A stretch of DNA of 64,000 bases from Dehalococcoidia bacterium (GCA_022819585.1 JAJEGY010000035.1:1-64000); one strand, 5' to 3'. Numbered from the stretch's first letter, positions 8,901 through 17,525 are shown. Numbers and translations: made by a program. Notes: generated from the sequence alone by a model not told the origin.

Positions 8901-9178
8901 CGTCCGGTGATTCTAAGGCGTTGCATGAAGAACGCAATAGCGGCGGCGATGAGAGCGGTTGGGACGATGTTTGGAAGTTCGCCCCAGTTTGCGAGTTGAA
9001 CAGACCATCCGACCATTGCGAGCATCCATGCGAGTAGGCCGAGTGCGATCCAGTCGCTGATGGGGATGTCGGTGAGGAATGCGCGTCGCATCAATCGGCG
9101 GCGCATGATACGTCGTGATCTTGCCGATCTTCTTGATCGGCCGAAGATGCTGCCGAGTTCTGCGGTTGCGGTGGTCAC
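5948..9178 (-). CDS. Transglutaminase-like membrane protein (TgpA/DUF3488 type) with Ser at the catalytic Cys position
   Basis: 1076-aa protein with several N-terminal membrane segments (roughly residues 30-270), a long periplasmic part, a transglutaminase-like core around 780-850, another membrane segment ('ASAASAIALIILAIGAWRW') and a C-terminal cytoplasmic DUF4129-like tail. The core reads 'RKGYSQYFGSAATVMLRSVGVPARMIAGW', where homologues have Cys at the position of Ser784 (codon AGC at 6827-6829). His828 is kept in 'HGWTQIY', and the usual DPTP is 'EVTP' with Glu844. The protease-like activity may therefore be lost or changed. It starts with GTG overlapping the DUF58 stop (GTGA), so the two are translationally coupled, and it belongs to the MoxR/DUF58/transglutaminase trio seen in many bacteria. 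Confidence 0.9.
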   Translation of the reverse strand: MTTATAELGSIFGRSRRSARSRRIMRRRLMRRAFLTDIPISDWIALGLLAWMLAMVGWSVQLANWGELPNIVPTALIAAAIAFFMQRLRITGRGSSLRLSIPLNLAVFLLAGIFIVFWQASLNAEGANAFARSYDAWDRFRIWIDIAINGGVSGDQIPFALIMMTATWIMAYVVTDLTFRFNSPWIPAAILGTALLTNLSHRIGLHEQTFYLFMLAAVALFAHLVSVGRINQWRKSGLTFPGEARWIAARDGIILGLVVMVVAALMPMFVPRSETLSVRWNTIFLDPFTQFRDVAERLLAGVPSGDDDLLYSPNSVLPFQGGIELTDDPIMWVRTRYAKLHPARVYQTYTSQGWITAPSVALPASGGTRLLVDPSENGIDERVRLDIAVEPLGRTDRVIPAGAVYAVDYTADVEILEPLTWDVPLAGSPAKLAELPEDLRDFAFLLRERLMKLATDSPIYSPPDTANDRPPFTLNTQPAMTFDEVSSVIRQMQSNIDPAYVAEEQITYTVTASYIEEFNLNSAGEFVDMTFTISDVSLSQMLNGAINTPTTVGIRVSAVVLREMTERNDGNGPRRLEIILTPEDLQSLAITDLDPLGSTNRPETTRFRITAEDIDAMDLRRSGIDWTTFSYRIFSEPDGTNANLMRIVRRGPTEQNTVNFDEVLEPNQRYTVTTFISTAEVSELEESTENYPEWIADRYLQLPDELPEEVRTISQQIVDNANAETPWEKTMAIKKWLQGQIYSLEIEGPGPRDDGIHYFLFKTVNEPCPSEFPTCDASKRKGYSQYFGSAATVMLRSVGVPARMIAGWSAGEYVPDQGQFLIRDRNRHGWTQIYAPPYGWIDIEVTPNRPAVPRNVVVPTSPTTEIPPELPTSAEFDPDYLEYLEDLDEIAMMEAQFRAAALAARQQDDPFIDIPVIPTASAASAIALIILAIGAWRWNLRGQPEAVRAYTQFLRVATILGYRRPSHESAREFTNQVGEMTARYTDARTIINAFEKTIYGPPAPEAVAAIEEPPDTDESENPELNQNEPADNPEPNLGNAWRSLSRAMLKHRIMSFFGMTPPYVPDETQQQYRFTT

Positions 9179-10554
9179 GAGACGGTAGGTGTAGGTTCGG
9201 TTGCCGCGGTTTCGGGTTCCGGGATGTTGCTGGAGTAGAGGGCGGAGATTCTGGCGGCTGCGGCATCGGCGTCGGCGGTTGTGCCTAGGGCGTCGGTGAT
9301 GTCGTCGCCGTGGTAGATGCGGTATGTGGTGATGCCGGCCATCGAGAGGCGGGGGAATACGGATGCGTTAGATTCGCCGCCGAAAGATTCGCGGTCTAGG
9401 ACGATGCAAATGACTTGTATGCCGCGTCGTCGTAGGACACCTAGGGCGTCGATCCAGTTTCCTTCGTCTGATGCGGTGATGACGACGACGGTGGAACTGA
9501 CGAAGAGTTCGCGGTCGAGGACGGCGAGTGTCTCCATGATTGGGACGTTACCGTCAGGTTTTGATCCGGCGATGTGTCGGAGGATGTTTTCGCGGTGTGA
9601 GCCGGTGTGATCGGGAGTGGCGAGGAGAGAGATGCTGCCGTGTGCGATGTATCCGACGTCAGTGAATGTTCGGGTGTATTTGTCGATGATGGAGGCGGCG
9701 ATGGTTGCGCCGTATTCGTCGGTGGAGTCCTTGCCTTCGCCGGCTTGGGCGTCGGCGTGTTGGTCGAAGATGACCCACATCTCGCCTGCTGAGCCTTGGT
9801 CGAACTGTTTGACCATTAGTTCGCCGGTACGGGCGGTGGTCAGCCAGTGGATTCGGCCGATGGGATCGCCGTCGGCGTATTCGCGGACGGATGCGACGTC
9901 GGTTGATAGGACGTTCATGCGCTGGCGTCGGGAGTGGCCGTCGGCGAGGAGGACGCGGGATACGGCGATGTCGGGGATGGGTAGGACGCGTGGATATACG
10001 AGGACTTTGTCTACGCCTTCGAATTCGATGTCGCGAGGAAAGAGGTTAAAGGGGTCGGAGGCTCGGATGACTAGAGGGCCGAGATCATATTCGCCGCGCT
10101 GGGTCAGGGCTGCTTCCATGTCGACGCGTTTGAATGTGACCATGAGGCCGAAGCTGGTGACTTCGCGGAACTCGACATCGGGGAGGGTTGTTTTGTCTTC
10201 GACTTCGACCCATGCTTTGGGAGCGCCGTTTGAGTTTTGGATGATGATGCGCTCGGTGAGTGTGTCGCCTACGGAGAAGGGGCCGGTTGGTCGGTTAACG
10301 CTGGCCCTCATGTTTACTGCGCCGACGCGGGACCAGACCCATGAGACGGCGATGAGGATGAGCAGCAGATACGCGAGGCGCATCGAGAGATCGAAACCGG
10401 TGGCTACGGTGTTGACGAGTTTGGCGGCGATCACGAAGATGATTGCCAGGAGCATGCGATGCCGGACCAGCGTGTCGAAAAGTCTCCGTAGCGGACTGCG
10501 GCCCTCGGATGGGCCTGCGATACCTCTTCCGATCTTTGGTAGTGTTCCTTGCAC
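9175..10554 (-). CDS. DUF58 domain-containing membrane protein
   Basis: 459 aa with two N-terminal membrane helices ('MLLAIIFVIAAKLVNTV', 'LAYLLLILIAVSWVW') and the DUF58 signature 'VREYADGDPIGRIHWLTTARTGELMVKQFD', followed by a von Willebrand A-like segment ('EMWVIFDQHAD'). Proteins of this family occur with MoxR ATPases and transglutaminase-like partners and are thought to be handled by the ATPase; the biochemical role is not established. It starts at GTG 10554, 35 bases after the MoxR stop, and its stop overlaps the next start. I see no strong ribosome site. Confidence 0.92.
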   Translation of the reverse strand: MQGTLPKIGRGIAGPSEGRSPLRRLFDTLVRHRMLLAIIFVIAAKLVNTVATGFDLSMRLAYLLLILIAVSWVWSRVGAVNMRASVNRPTGPFSVGDTLTERIIIQNSNGAPKAWVEVEDKTTLPDVEFREVTSFGLMVTFKRVDMEAALTQRGEYDLGPLVIRASDPFNLFPRDIEFEGVDKVLVYPRVLPIPDIAVSRVLLADGHSRRQRMNVLSTDVASVREYADGDPIGRIHWLTTARTGELMVKQFDQGSAGEMWVIFDQHADAQAGEGKDSTDEYGATIAASIIDKYTRTFTDVGYIAHGSISLLATPDHTGSHRENILRHIAGSKPDGNVPIMETLAVLDRELFVSSTVVVITASDEGNWIDALGVLRRRGIQVICIVLDRESFGGESNASVFPRLSMAGITTYRIYHGDDITDALGTTADADAAAARISALYSSNIPEPETAATEPTPTVS

Positions 10555-10589
10555 TTGTTTCTAAGGACCCTGAAGAACCCGATTGGCCG

Positions 10590-11588
10590 TCAGGCGGTGA
10601 CGGGTGCTGTTATTCTTCCGCCGCTGGCTCCGGGCACGTTGACGTTCTCCAATGCTTCGGAGACGATGGTGCTCTGGTTTACGCCTCTCATGCGTGCGGA
10701 CGGTGAGAGGAGAACGCGGTGTGACATTACGGGTACGGCGATGGCCTTTACGTCGTCTGGGATGACGTAGTCACGTCCTTGGAGCATGGCGAATGCTTTG
10801 GCACCTTTCATGAGGTTGATGCTGGCGCGTGGTGAGACGCCGAGGGTGGTGTCGGGGTGGCTTCGAGTGGCGTTGGCGATGTCGACGATGTATTGCTTGA
10901 TGAGTTCGTCGATGTAGATGGAGTCGGTGTATTGCTGCAGGGCGATGATGTCTGATGGGGTGCTGCTCGATTGAAGGAGGTCGATGGGGTCGGTTGCTTC
11001 TCTGCCATCCATGATCGAGACTTCTTCGCTTGGTTCGGGGTATCCGAGGGAGATGCGCATGAAGAAGCGATCGAGTTGGGCTTCGGGGAGGGGGAAGGTG
11101 CCTTCGTATTCGATGGGGTTCTGAGTAGCGATGACCATGAAGGGGCTGGGGAGGGTGTGCGTGACGCCTTCGACGGTCACTTGCTGCTCGCCCATTGCTT
11201 CGAGAAGGGCTGATTGTGTCTTGGGTGTGGCTCGGTTGATTTCGTCGGCTAGGACGACCTGGGCCATGATAGGTCCGGGGCGGTACTCGAACTGCCCGAT
11301 CTGCTGGTTGTAAACGGACGCGCCGGTGACGTCGCTGGGCAGGAGGTCTGGTGTGAATTGGACGCGCTTGAAGTCACAGCCTGTGGTGATGGCGATGGAG
11401 CGTGCGAGCATGGTCTTGCCGACGCCGGGGACGTCTTCGACGAGGATGTGTCCTCGGCTGAGCAGTGCGACCATGGCAAGACGGATGGCGGGGTCTTTGC
11501 CGATGATGACTTGTCCGACGTTTTCGACGATGCGGTCGACAGCCTGGGCGTGACCGTTGCTTGAGGTGTGTTCGGGGGCTGTGGTCAA
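10590..11588 (-). CDS. MoxR-family AAA+ ATPase
   Basis: 332-aa cytoplasmic AAA+ ATPase. Walker A is 'DVPGVGKT' (residues 52-59), Walker B 'VVLADEINRA' with Asp115-Glu116, and sensor 1 'VIATQNP'; the C-terminal lid includes 'LGVSPRASINLMKGAKAFA'. MoxR proteins act as chaperone-like remodelers of the von Willebrand A/DUF58 proteins encoded beside them. The start is TTG at 11588, supported by AAGGA eight bases upstream. It is first in the MoxR-DUF58-transglutaminase operon and faces the methyltransferase gene across a 198-base divergent gap. Confidence 0.95.
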   Translation of the reverse strand: MTTAPEHTSSNGHAQAVDRIVENVGQVIIGKDPAIRLAMVALLSRGHILVEDVPGVGKTMLARSIAITTGCDFKRVQFTPDLLPSDVTGASVYNQQIGQFEYRPGPIMAQVVLADEINRATPKTQSALLEAMGEQQVTVEGVTHTLPSPFMVIATQNPIEYEGTFPLPEAQLDRFFMRISLGYPEPSEEVSIMDGREATDPIDLLQSSSTPSDIIALQQYTDSIYIDELIKQYIVDIANATRSHPDTTLGVSPRASINLMKGAKAFAMLQGRDYVIPDDVKAIAVPVMSHRVLLSPSARMRGVNQSTIVSEALENVNVPGASGGRITAPVTA

Positions 11589-11786
11589 GCGTGGGTTCCT
11601 TTCGAGATCGAACTCTTGATGGGTGCGTGATGGCTTATTCGGTTCGATCTTTTTGGTTTGCTGCTAAAACGGTATGTAGCTTCACTCTTCAACTGCGCCA
11701 AATATAGCATCTAATCGTGGTTAAACCTAATCTTCCAGTTTGGATGGCATCGTTTTGGTCGCTTTGACTCGGTTGAAGGGACGCGA

Positions 11787-13250
11787 ATGGACATGACACA
11801 TTACGAAGGGGAAGACGGATTGGTTTTGGGTGATGAAGGTGTCGACAATGTTCGTCATCTGCATGTTGGTGACAACTTGGAAGTGATGCGAGGGATGGGA
11901 TCGGAGACGGTGGATTTGGTGTATCTCGATCCACCTTTTAACTCGAACCAGAACTATCGGATTGTTTTCAGGGGACCGGAGGGGTTGAAACCTAGGGCGT
12001 ACTTGCCAGCGTTCGAAGATGTTTGGGTTTGGGACGATGCATCGGAAGAGTTGTTGGGCGATTTGATGCAAGGGAGGAGCGATCAGGCGATTGGCAAGGC
12101 TGTGTCGGGGATGTTGATGTTGATCGGCAGGGATCGGATGATGGCCTATCTAGTCAACATGACACTTCGTCTCATTGAGATACATCGTCTATTGAAAGCG
12201 ACGGGGAGCGTATATCTGCATTGCGACCCTACCGCTAGTCATTATTTGAAGGTGTTGATGGATGCGTTGTTCGGGCGTGAGAACTTCAGGAACGAGATTG
12301 TTTGGTGTTACCGAGGTGGAGGCGTGCCACGTCGGGATTTTGCACGGAAACATGATTTGATACTTCGTTTCACAAAGGGTGATGAGTATGTTTTCAACCC
12401 GCAGTACACCGAGTACTCGCAGGCGTCGGTGGATTTAGTCGCGCGTCGCGGGGGTGTGAGTATCGATGATCGCGAACGGGATCTTGAGCGGGGGGCGCAT
12501 ATGAATGATTGGTGGTCGGATATCAATTCGTTGCAGACATGGTCGCCGGAACGAACGGGATATCCGACGCAGAAGCCGGTCCGGTTGTTGGAGCGGATTA
12601 TTCTCTCGTCAACAAATGAGGGTGATCTGGTATTGGATCCGTTCTGCGGTTGCGGAACGACGATGGTGGCAGCTGAAAGGTTGAGGCGTTCTTGGGTGGG
12701 AATTGATGTGGAGCCAATGGCATTAAGCGTCTTGCGCGGTCGATTTGATCGTGAAGACTTGGGTTGGGAGTTGGATGTGCGGGGTTTGCCTTCAGTTGAT
12801 CCGTTTGACGGCGATGACTGGTCAATGATGGCTATTGCGGACCCTGAACGGTTTGAACGCGCGGTGATCAGCTTGATTGAGGGTTGTGTCCCTTGGAGGA
12901 ATCGTCAGGATGAGGGCAAGGGGATCGAGGGCGTGGTGACTTTGCCGATTGGTCATGTGATCGTTGGAGTGAGGGGTGGAAATGGCATCGCGATTGATGA
13001 TGTACGGGACTTTTTGCGCGTAGTTGAAGGCGAGTCTGATCATGGCGTGATTGGCGGCGTGCTCGTTTGCGGCTTCGAGCCTAATGTGGATTTGCTGGAA
13101 GCGGCGGCTCAAGCCGGCACGGTTTGCGTTGAAGGAGAGAGCTATTCGCGGCTGAGTGTGGTTACGCCGAGGGAGGTGTTTCGGAACGATGGTGAAAATG
13201 GCTGGGGATTGGTTAACGCGGGGCGGCTGAATCGCCTAGGAGTTTCTTGA
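11787..13250 (+). CDS. DNA methyltransferase (beta class) fused to a degenerate Mrr-like nuclease domain
   Basis: 487 aa. The N-terminal part is an N6-adenine/N4-cytosine methyltransferase with motif IV 'DLVYLDPPF' (DPPF 48-51) before motif I 'DPFCGCGTT' (284-292), the beta order. The C-terminal ~140 residues resemble the Mrr-like module often fused to such enzymes ('DxGIDG ... IVxVKGG ... VRDLxGVV ... EAAxAG'), but here the motif is 'DEGKGIEGVV' and 'VIVGVRGG', so the usual Asp is Glu381 and the usual Lys is Arg396. No restriction gene is adjacent. Wobble positions are G/T-rich on the sense strand, unlike the C-rich genes around it, which hints at transfer. Its 3' end overlaps the convergent aldo/keto reductase by 38 bases. 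Confidence 0.9.
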   Translation: MDMTHYEGEDGLVLGDEGVDNVRHLHVGDNLEVMRGMGSETVDLVYLDPPFNSNQNYRIVFRGPEGLKPRAYLPAFEDVWVWDDASEELLGDLMQGRSDQAIGKAVSGMLMLIGRDRMMAYLVNMTLRLIEIHRLLKATGSVYLHCDPTASHYLKVLMDALFGRENFRNEIVWCYRGGGVPRRDFARKHDLILRFTKGDEYVFNPQYTEYSQASVDLVARRGGVSIDDRERDLERGAHMNDWWSDINSLQTWSPERTGYPTQKPVRLLERIILSSTNEGDLVLDPFCGCGTTMVAAERLRRSWVGIDVEPMALSVLRGRFDREDLGWELDVRGLPSVDPFDGDDWSMMAIADPERFERAVISLIEGCVPWRNRQDEGKGIEGVVTLPIGHVIVGVRGGNGIAIDDVRDFLRVVEGESDHGVIGGVLVCGFEPNVDLLEAAAQAGTVCVEGESYSRLSVVTPREVFRNDGENGWGLVNAGRLNRLGVS

Positions 13251-14157
13251 GGAGTGTGGTGTGTTCTTCTGGAAGGGCTGGATTGTTGAACGCGGCCACG
13301 TTTTCTTCCAGGTGGTTGATGTTGGAGGTTCCGGAGATGACGGTGGATATGGCGGGATGGTCGGCGGCGAATTTGTAACCGGCGGCGATGATTGTTGGGG
13401 CGTCTTCGGTGATTAACCAATCGAAGCCGTTGCGGATTTTGGGGTGATCGACGTCGATTTCGCCTTCGGAGCGCCAAGTTTCTAGGAGCTGGTCGAGTTC
13501 ATGCTGTCTGGTAAGAGTGAAGCGGACGGGAGCCATGTTTAGGATGGCGACGCCGTGTTTTTGGGCTAGCGGGAGGGCTTCTTTGGCTGCATATTGGTTA
13601 AGGATGCCGTATTTGAGCATGATGGAGTCCCAAAGTTCGGGATGCTCTTTTAGGGCGGCAACCGGGACCGTCAGTTTGGGGTCTTCAGTCATCATCTGAG
13701 AGAAGCCGATGAGCCGCGCTTTGCCCTCTTCTTTCAGCCTTAGGAGAGTGGGGGCGTATTTGTTGGCGATGTCGTGATAGGTGCCTGGAAGGATGCCGTG
13801 GATCTGCATGATGTCGATGACATCGGTGTTGAGGCGTCTCATGCTTTGCTCTACCGAAGCCAAGAGGGAGTCGGGGTGCGGAAGTTCGTCGCCGCCAGTT
13901 TTCCAACTCCACTTTGTTGCGATGAGGTAGGAGTCTCTAGGGACGCCTTTGAGGGCTTGGCCAAGTTGCGGTTCACTGTCGCCGTAGTTTGCGGCGGTGT
14001 CGAACATGTTTATGCCGAGGTCTAGGGCACGGGCGATTAGGTCTCGGCGTTGAGTCGAAGTGAGACCTGCGGCTCTTCCGAACTGGCTTGGTCCGCCTCC
14101 GCCGTAGGAGACTAGGGAGACTTTGATGCCGGATTTTCCTAGGGTGCGGTAGTGCAT
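13213..14157 (-). CDS. Aldo/keto reductase
   Basis: 314-aa NADPH-dependent TIM-barrel oxidoreductase. Family landmarks are the N-terminal 'MHYRTLGKSGIKVSLVSYGGGG', the catalytic Asp-Tyr pair region 'GINMFDTAANYGDSE', the Lys-bearing 'YLIATKWSW', and 'QSMRRLNTDVIDIMQIHG' with the active-site His. It resembles the L-galactose dehydrogenase or plant-type auxin-induced-protein subgroup. It is the last of a minus-strand cluster (cinA, lipoprotein, alcohol dehydrogenase, this gene), so a role in sugar or aldehyde metabolism is likely; the substrate is unknown. Confidence 0.93.
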   Translation of the reverse strand: MHYRTLGKSGIKVSLVSYGGGGPSQFGRAAGLTSTQRRDLIARALDLGINMFDTAANYGDSEPQLGQALKGVPRDSYLIATKWSWKTGGDELPHPDSLLASVEQSMRRLNTDVIDIMQIHGILPGTYHDIANKYAPTLLRLKEEGKARLIGFSQMMTEDPKLTVPVAALKEHPELWDSIMLKYGILNQYAAKEALPLAQKHGVAILNMAPVRFTLTRQHELDQLLETWRSEGEIDVDHPKIRNGFDWLITEDAPTIIAAGYKFAADHPAISTVISGTSNINHLEENVAAFNNPALPEEHTTLLKKLLGDSAAPR

Positions 14158-14216
14158 GTTGATTAGAACCGCAGATCAGCGGTTGGATCACTAAGTGTTG
14201 CGATGGCTGGATTCGC

Positions 14217-15269
14217 CTAGTCGTAGACCATGATTGCGCGGCCTAGTATTTCGCCGTTTTGGAGGTCGTCGCAGGCTTCGTTGATCTGGTCTAGGGAGTA
14301 GCGGCGGGTGACTAGCTTGTCGAGGGGGAACTTGCCCTCTTGGTGCCATCGGAGGAACTGGGCGAAGTCTTTTTCGGGGTAGGTTGCGCCCAAGGAGCCT
14401 CGGTACTGCTTCTGGTGGTACATGAACTGTCCGGGGTCGACGGTCATCTGGGGTGCGGGCATGCCGATGAGGACTGCCATTCCGCCATGGTTGTCTGCGC
14501 CAGGGCCGCCGCCTCGGACGGAGGGGAGAATCTGCTCGCTGGTGATCTGGAGTCCGATAGCGTCGAAGGCGTAGTCTGCGCCGCCGCCGGTGATTTCGTG
14601 AATCGCCTCGATGGGATCTTCTTTGGCAGCGTTGACGGTGTGGGTTGCGCCCATGTCCTTGGCGTATTCGAGTTTGGAGTCGTCGATGTCGATCGCGATA
14701 AGGGGGTATGCCTCTAGCATCGCGGCCATTATCAGGGCGGAGGTTCCGACGCCTCCGATGCCGTAGATGGCGCATGCGTCGCCGGGGCGTACGCGTGCGG
14801 TGTTGAGGACCGCACCTGCTCCTGTAAGGACGGCACATCCGACAATGGAGGAGATGTCCTTGGGGTTGTCTTCGTCGATGGGGATTACGTACCCGCCCCA
14901 GACCAGAGCGTCTTCGCCCCATGTGTAGGTTGCGCCGTTGAGAGGTTCTTCACGGTAGGTTGCGCCGCTTGGTTCGGGTGTCCATCGGCCTCGGATCGGG
15001 TCTTTGGGGACCCATGTGACGATGGCTAGATCGCCTTCGTTGACGTGGTCGACGTCGGAACCTACGGCAACGACGGTTCCGGTTCCTTCATGTCCAAGGA
15101 GCGAGGGCGTCTGCGTCTGCGGATTGTGCATCTGGTGCAGCTGCGAATGGCATACGCCGCTGGAGTGGAGCTTGACGTGGACTTGGTCGGCGCGAGGATC
15201 AGGGATTTCGATCTCGTCGACTTCCAGGGGTTTACCGTGTTCGACGTGGATTGCTGCTTTGCTTCTCAT
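14217..15269 (-). CDS. Zinc-dependent alcohol dehydrogenase family protein
   Basis: 350-aa medium-chain dehydrogenase. I use the ATG at 15269 (MRSKAAIHVEHGKPLEV), supported by AGGAG nine bases upstream; the track start at 15308 is less likely. Catalytic zinc ligands are visible in 'GVCHSQ', 'GHEGTG' and 'VGCAVLTG', and the Rossmann motif is 'YGIGGVGTSAL'. The four-Cys structural zinc lobe is absent: the segment 'WVPKDPIRGRWTPEPSGATY' has no Cys. It resembles the nitrosoalcohol/NDMA-type class III branch more than classical ADH. It lies between the lipoprotein and the aldo/keto reductase on the same strand. Confidence 0.9.
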   Translation of the reverse strand: MRSKAAIHVEHGKPLEVDEIEIPDPRADQVHVKLHSSGVCHSQLHQMHNPQTQTPSLLGHEGTGTVVAVGSDVDHVNEGDLAIVTWVPKDPIRGRWTPEPSGATYREEPLNGATYTWGEDALVWGGYVIPIDEDNPKDISSIVGCAVLTGAGAVLNTARVRPGDACAIYGIGGVGTSALIMAAMLEAYPLIAIDIDDSKLEYAKDMGATHTVNAAKEDPIEAIHEITGGGADYAFDAIGLQITSEQILPSVRGGGPGADNHGGMAVLIGMPAPQMTVDPGQFMYHQKQYRGSLGATYPEKDFAQFLRWHQEGKFPLDKLVTRRYSLDQINEACDDLQNGEILGRAIMVYD

Positions 15270-15377
15270 GTTGATGCACTCCTGGCGCACATTAGTCGGA
15301 TCAATCAACAGGCCGACAATTCGTTACGCCAAATGATATGCGTTGGCGCTTCGAATCGCGGAGCCGATTCTTGTTAG

Positions 15378-16073
15378 CTACTGTCCTGCGGTGAGGTCGA
15401 TTGCGACATCGCAGGCCTGCAATGAGCCGAGCAACGGAGCTAGCGCCATGATGTTCAGCGTTTGCGCCTGCTGTTCCTCGGTAATGGTGAAGAAGGCCAT
15501 CAGCATCTCGACGCCTGCCTGTTCGACCACACACTCGGCATCTTCGGGGCTGATCTGTGCCACCATGGGTGCGAATCGTTCAGGCATCACGCCGCAGTGC
15601 GTCAACGGTTCGGCAGCGGCCAAAAGATCGAGGATGTGTTGGTTTTCAGCGCCTTCGCCAGTCATGAGAGCTTCTGTCGCTTCGAAAACCTTGGCGGCGG
15701 TTTCGGCGTCGGCGTGTTCTTCGATACATGCAGCGTCGTGTGCTGACATTCCTGAGGGGCTGATCTCATCGATCGGTTCAGCTTCCTTAGCTTCGGGTTC
15801 TTCAACTGGTTCTGGTGTGGCGGTTGGCGGGACCGGTGTTGCCGTTGGCGGAACGGGCGTCGGAGTAGGTGGGACTGGGGTAGGTGTTGGAGGTATCGGC
15901 GTTGGTGTCGGCGGTATGGGCGTCGCGGTTGGCGGGACCGGTGTGGGAGTCGGAGGAACTGGCGTGGGTGTCGGCTCGGGTGATGAACACGCGACGATGG
16001 CGATTCCCATCGTGGCAATAACGAGGATTGCCAGAAGAATCTTGGTTCGGGCATTTCTAAGGATCGATTTCAT
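15378..16073 (-). CDS. Putative lipoprotein with Pro/Thr-rich stalk and Cys-pair helical domain
   Basis: 231 aa from the ATG at 16073 ([17 protein letters not shown]), preceded by AAGGA. The signal ends 'GIAIVAC' (Cys29), then about 60 residues of [17 protein letters not shown] repeats, then a helical part with two similar units beginning '[17 protein letters not shown]' and '[17 protein letters not shown]', each closed by a later Cys. The same type of unit appears in the N-terminal half of the lipoprotein at 27349-30711. No known function. The track ORF start at 16223 lies inside cinA. Confidence 0.8.
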   Translation of the reverse strand: MKSILRNARTKILLAILVIATMGIAIVACSSPEPTPTPVPPTPTPVPPTATPIPPTPTPIPPTPTPVPPTPTPVPPTATPVPPTATPEPVEEPEAKEAEPIDEISPSGMSAHDAACIEEHADAETAAKVFEATEALMTGEGAENQHILDLLAAAEPLTHCGVMPERFAPMVAQISPEDAECVVEQAGVEMLMAFFTITEEQQAQTLNIMALAPLLGSLQACDVAIDLTAGQ

Positions 16074-16110
16074 CGCATTTCCTTGCACTTTGATCTTTGC
16101 GCGGATTCTG

Positions 16111-17346
16111 TCACTTGAGCAGGTATTGTCGGAGGGTCCCGAAAGCGTACATGGCGGCCCTTCGACGGTCGGGTGCGCCACTGCCCGCGGATCGGATGTG
16201 TCGCATCTCGGATTTTTCGGCACCGCTAACCACGATATAGGTGTCGCCTCTGGCGAGATTTACGGCGCTGGCATCGGGATCGGCAGACTCGGGGATTCCG
16301 TGAACTGCGATGCCTATAGTTGCCCCGGAGTGTTCGCGGATGGCTCGGGCGAGTGCTTTAGCATGTTCTTCGCCAGATTCTTCGCTGCCGTGAACATCTC
16401 CGATGAGACGGTGGCGGGGGACATCGGTATTGGCGACTATCGCTTCGAGGAACCTATCGCCTGCCGCAGTTCGCATCGAGTCGGAGACGGCGCCTGCGCT
16501 GAGGTCTTCGTATACGGCGACTGTGGCGTCTTGTTCTTGGAGCATCGATCCGATGACGCTTTCGATGGTTTCGTCGTCTGCGGCGAAGATGTGGTTGCCC
16601 AAGAGCTCGCGGACTTGGACTTCGACTGGTTGAATAAGCTCTTTCGCTTCGTCGATGTCCGGGGCGCGTGCTGCGATCCTGACATCGACTTGCCCGGGGT
16701 GGGCGAGAACGCCGACCGTTGGGTTTGAGGATTCGGCGATTAGATGTCCGATTTCGTGGTCGACCGCGCTCTCGCCCAAGTCAGCGACTTTGAGGACGCG
16801 GTAGTGGATGGTCTCTCCAAGGTCGTATCTGTCTCTCAGGTAAGGGATGATCTCGTTGTCTATCAACCACCTCATCTCGAAGGGCACACCGGGGAGGCTG
16901 ATGATGGTTCCTCGATCAGATTCGACCATGAATGCGGGGGCAGTGCCATTGGGGTTGCGGATGACGGTTGCGCCTGCTGGTATCTGTGCTTGACGTTCGT
17001 TGTTCTTGGTGAGGATGAAGCCACGGTTCTGGAAGCGTTCACGCAACTCGACTAGTGAATCGGGATCGGTCACGACTTCGACGCCAAAGACCTCGGCAAC
17101 AGCTTCACGGGTCAGATCGTCTTGCGTTGGGCCGATGCCGCCGCCGGTGATGATGACATCGGCGCGATCGAGAGCGATGTTGAGCACCTCGGTCATGCGG
17201 TTCATGTTGTCTCCGACGCATGACTTGTAGTAGACGTTTACGCCGTTTTCGGCAAGTCGTTGCGAGATCCATGCCGAGTTGGTGTCGACGATCTGCCCTA
17301 GCAGCAGTTCGGAGCCGATGGAGACGAGTTCGACGTTTACGGACAT
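16111..17346 (-). CDS. cinA: CinA-like protein (MoCF-biosynthesis domain plus divergent CinA C-terminal domain)
   Basis: 411 aa. The N-terminal MoCF/COG1058 domain is clear: '[27 protein letters not shown]' and '[23 protein letters not shown]', matching CinA and ADP-ribose pyrophosphatase-type domains. The C-terminal domain matches the nicotinamide-nucleotide amidase fold weakly: where active enzymes read AESCTGG, this reads 'YEDLSAG', so the catalytic Ser is displaced and amidase activity is doubtful. It is the first gene of the minus-strand cluster and faces a divergent promoter region at 17347-17525. Confidence 0.88.
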   Translation of the reverse strand: MSVNVELVSIGSELLLGQIVDTNSAWISQRLAENGVNVYYKSCVGDNMNRMTEVLNIALDRADVIITGGGIGPTQDDLTREAVAEVFGVEVVTDPDSLVELRERFQNRGFILTKNNERQAQIPAGATVIRNPNGTAPAFMVESDRGTIISLPGVPFEMRWLIDNEIIPYLRDRYDLGETIHYRVLKVADLGESAVDHEIGHLIAESSNPTVGVLAHPGQVDVRIAARAPDIDEAKELIQPVEVQVRELLGNHIFAADDETIESVIGSMLQEQDATVAVYEDLSAGAVSDSMRTAAGDRFLEAIVANTDVPRHRLIGDVHGSEESGEEHAKALARAIREHSGATIGIAVHGIPESADPDASAVNLARGDTYIVVSGAEKSEMRHIRSAGSGAPDRRRAAMYAFGTLRQYLLK

Positions 17347-17450
17347 GTACAGAGCCGTCGCTTCCTAGAGTCACGTTGCCGATGTCCATTATGCACGAAT
17401 CGGAGAAAGGTCATCGGGTCTGATACGACCTGATTTTCAACGTCTTGGAT

Positions 17451-17480
17451 TTGACACTTGACAAATGTTCGATTTAGTAT
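17451..17480 (+). promoter_or_regulatory. Sigma-70-type promoter candidate for the 17526 operon
   Basis: TTGACA at 17451-17456 and TAGTAT at 17475-17480 are separated by 18 bases. A second TTGACA overlaps at 17458-17463. The region is clearly AT-richer than its surroundings and lies 46-75 bases before the ATG at 17526. Confidence 0.55.
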
Positions 17481-17483
17481 TAA

Positions 17484-17497
17484 GTTCTAAATAGAAC
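17484..17497. promoter_or_regulatory. Palindromic operator candidate GTTCTA-AA-TAGAAC
   Basis: A perfect 6+2+6 inverted repeat lies immediately downstream of the promoter -10, where a repressor would block initiation. Another GTTC half-site is at 17467-17470. The HTH protein encoded two genes downstream is the natural candidate for autoregulation. Confidence 0.5.
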
Positions 17498-17525
17498 ATT
17501 AATTCGTGATGAAAGGATTACGCGA

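Noticed and set aside
15343-16728. 461-aa plus-strand ORF
   Set aside because: Its Gly-Val-Gly run is the complement of the PTP stalk, and the rest is antisense to cinA.
17484-17497. LexA/SOS box
   Set aside because: Known Gram-positive boxes are GAAC-N4-GTTC; this is the reverse orientation (GTTC-N6-GAAC), so LexA is not supported.
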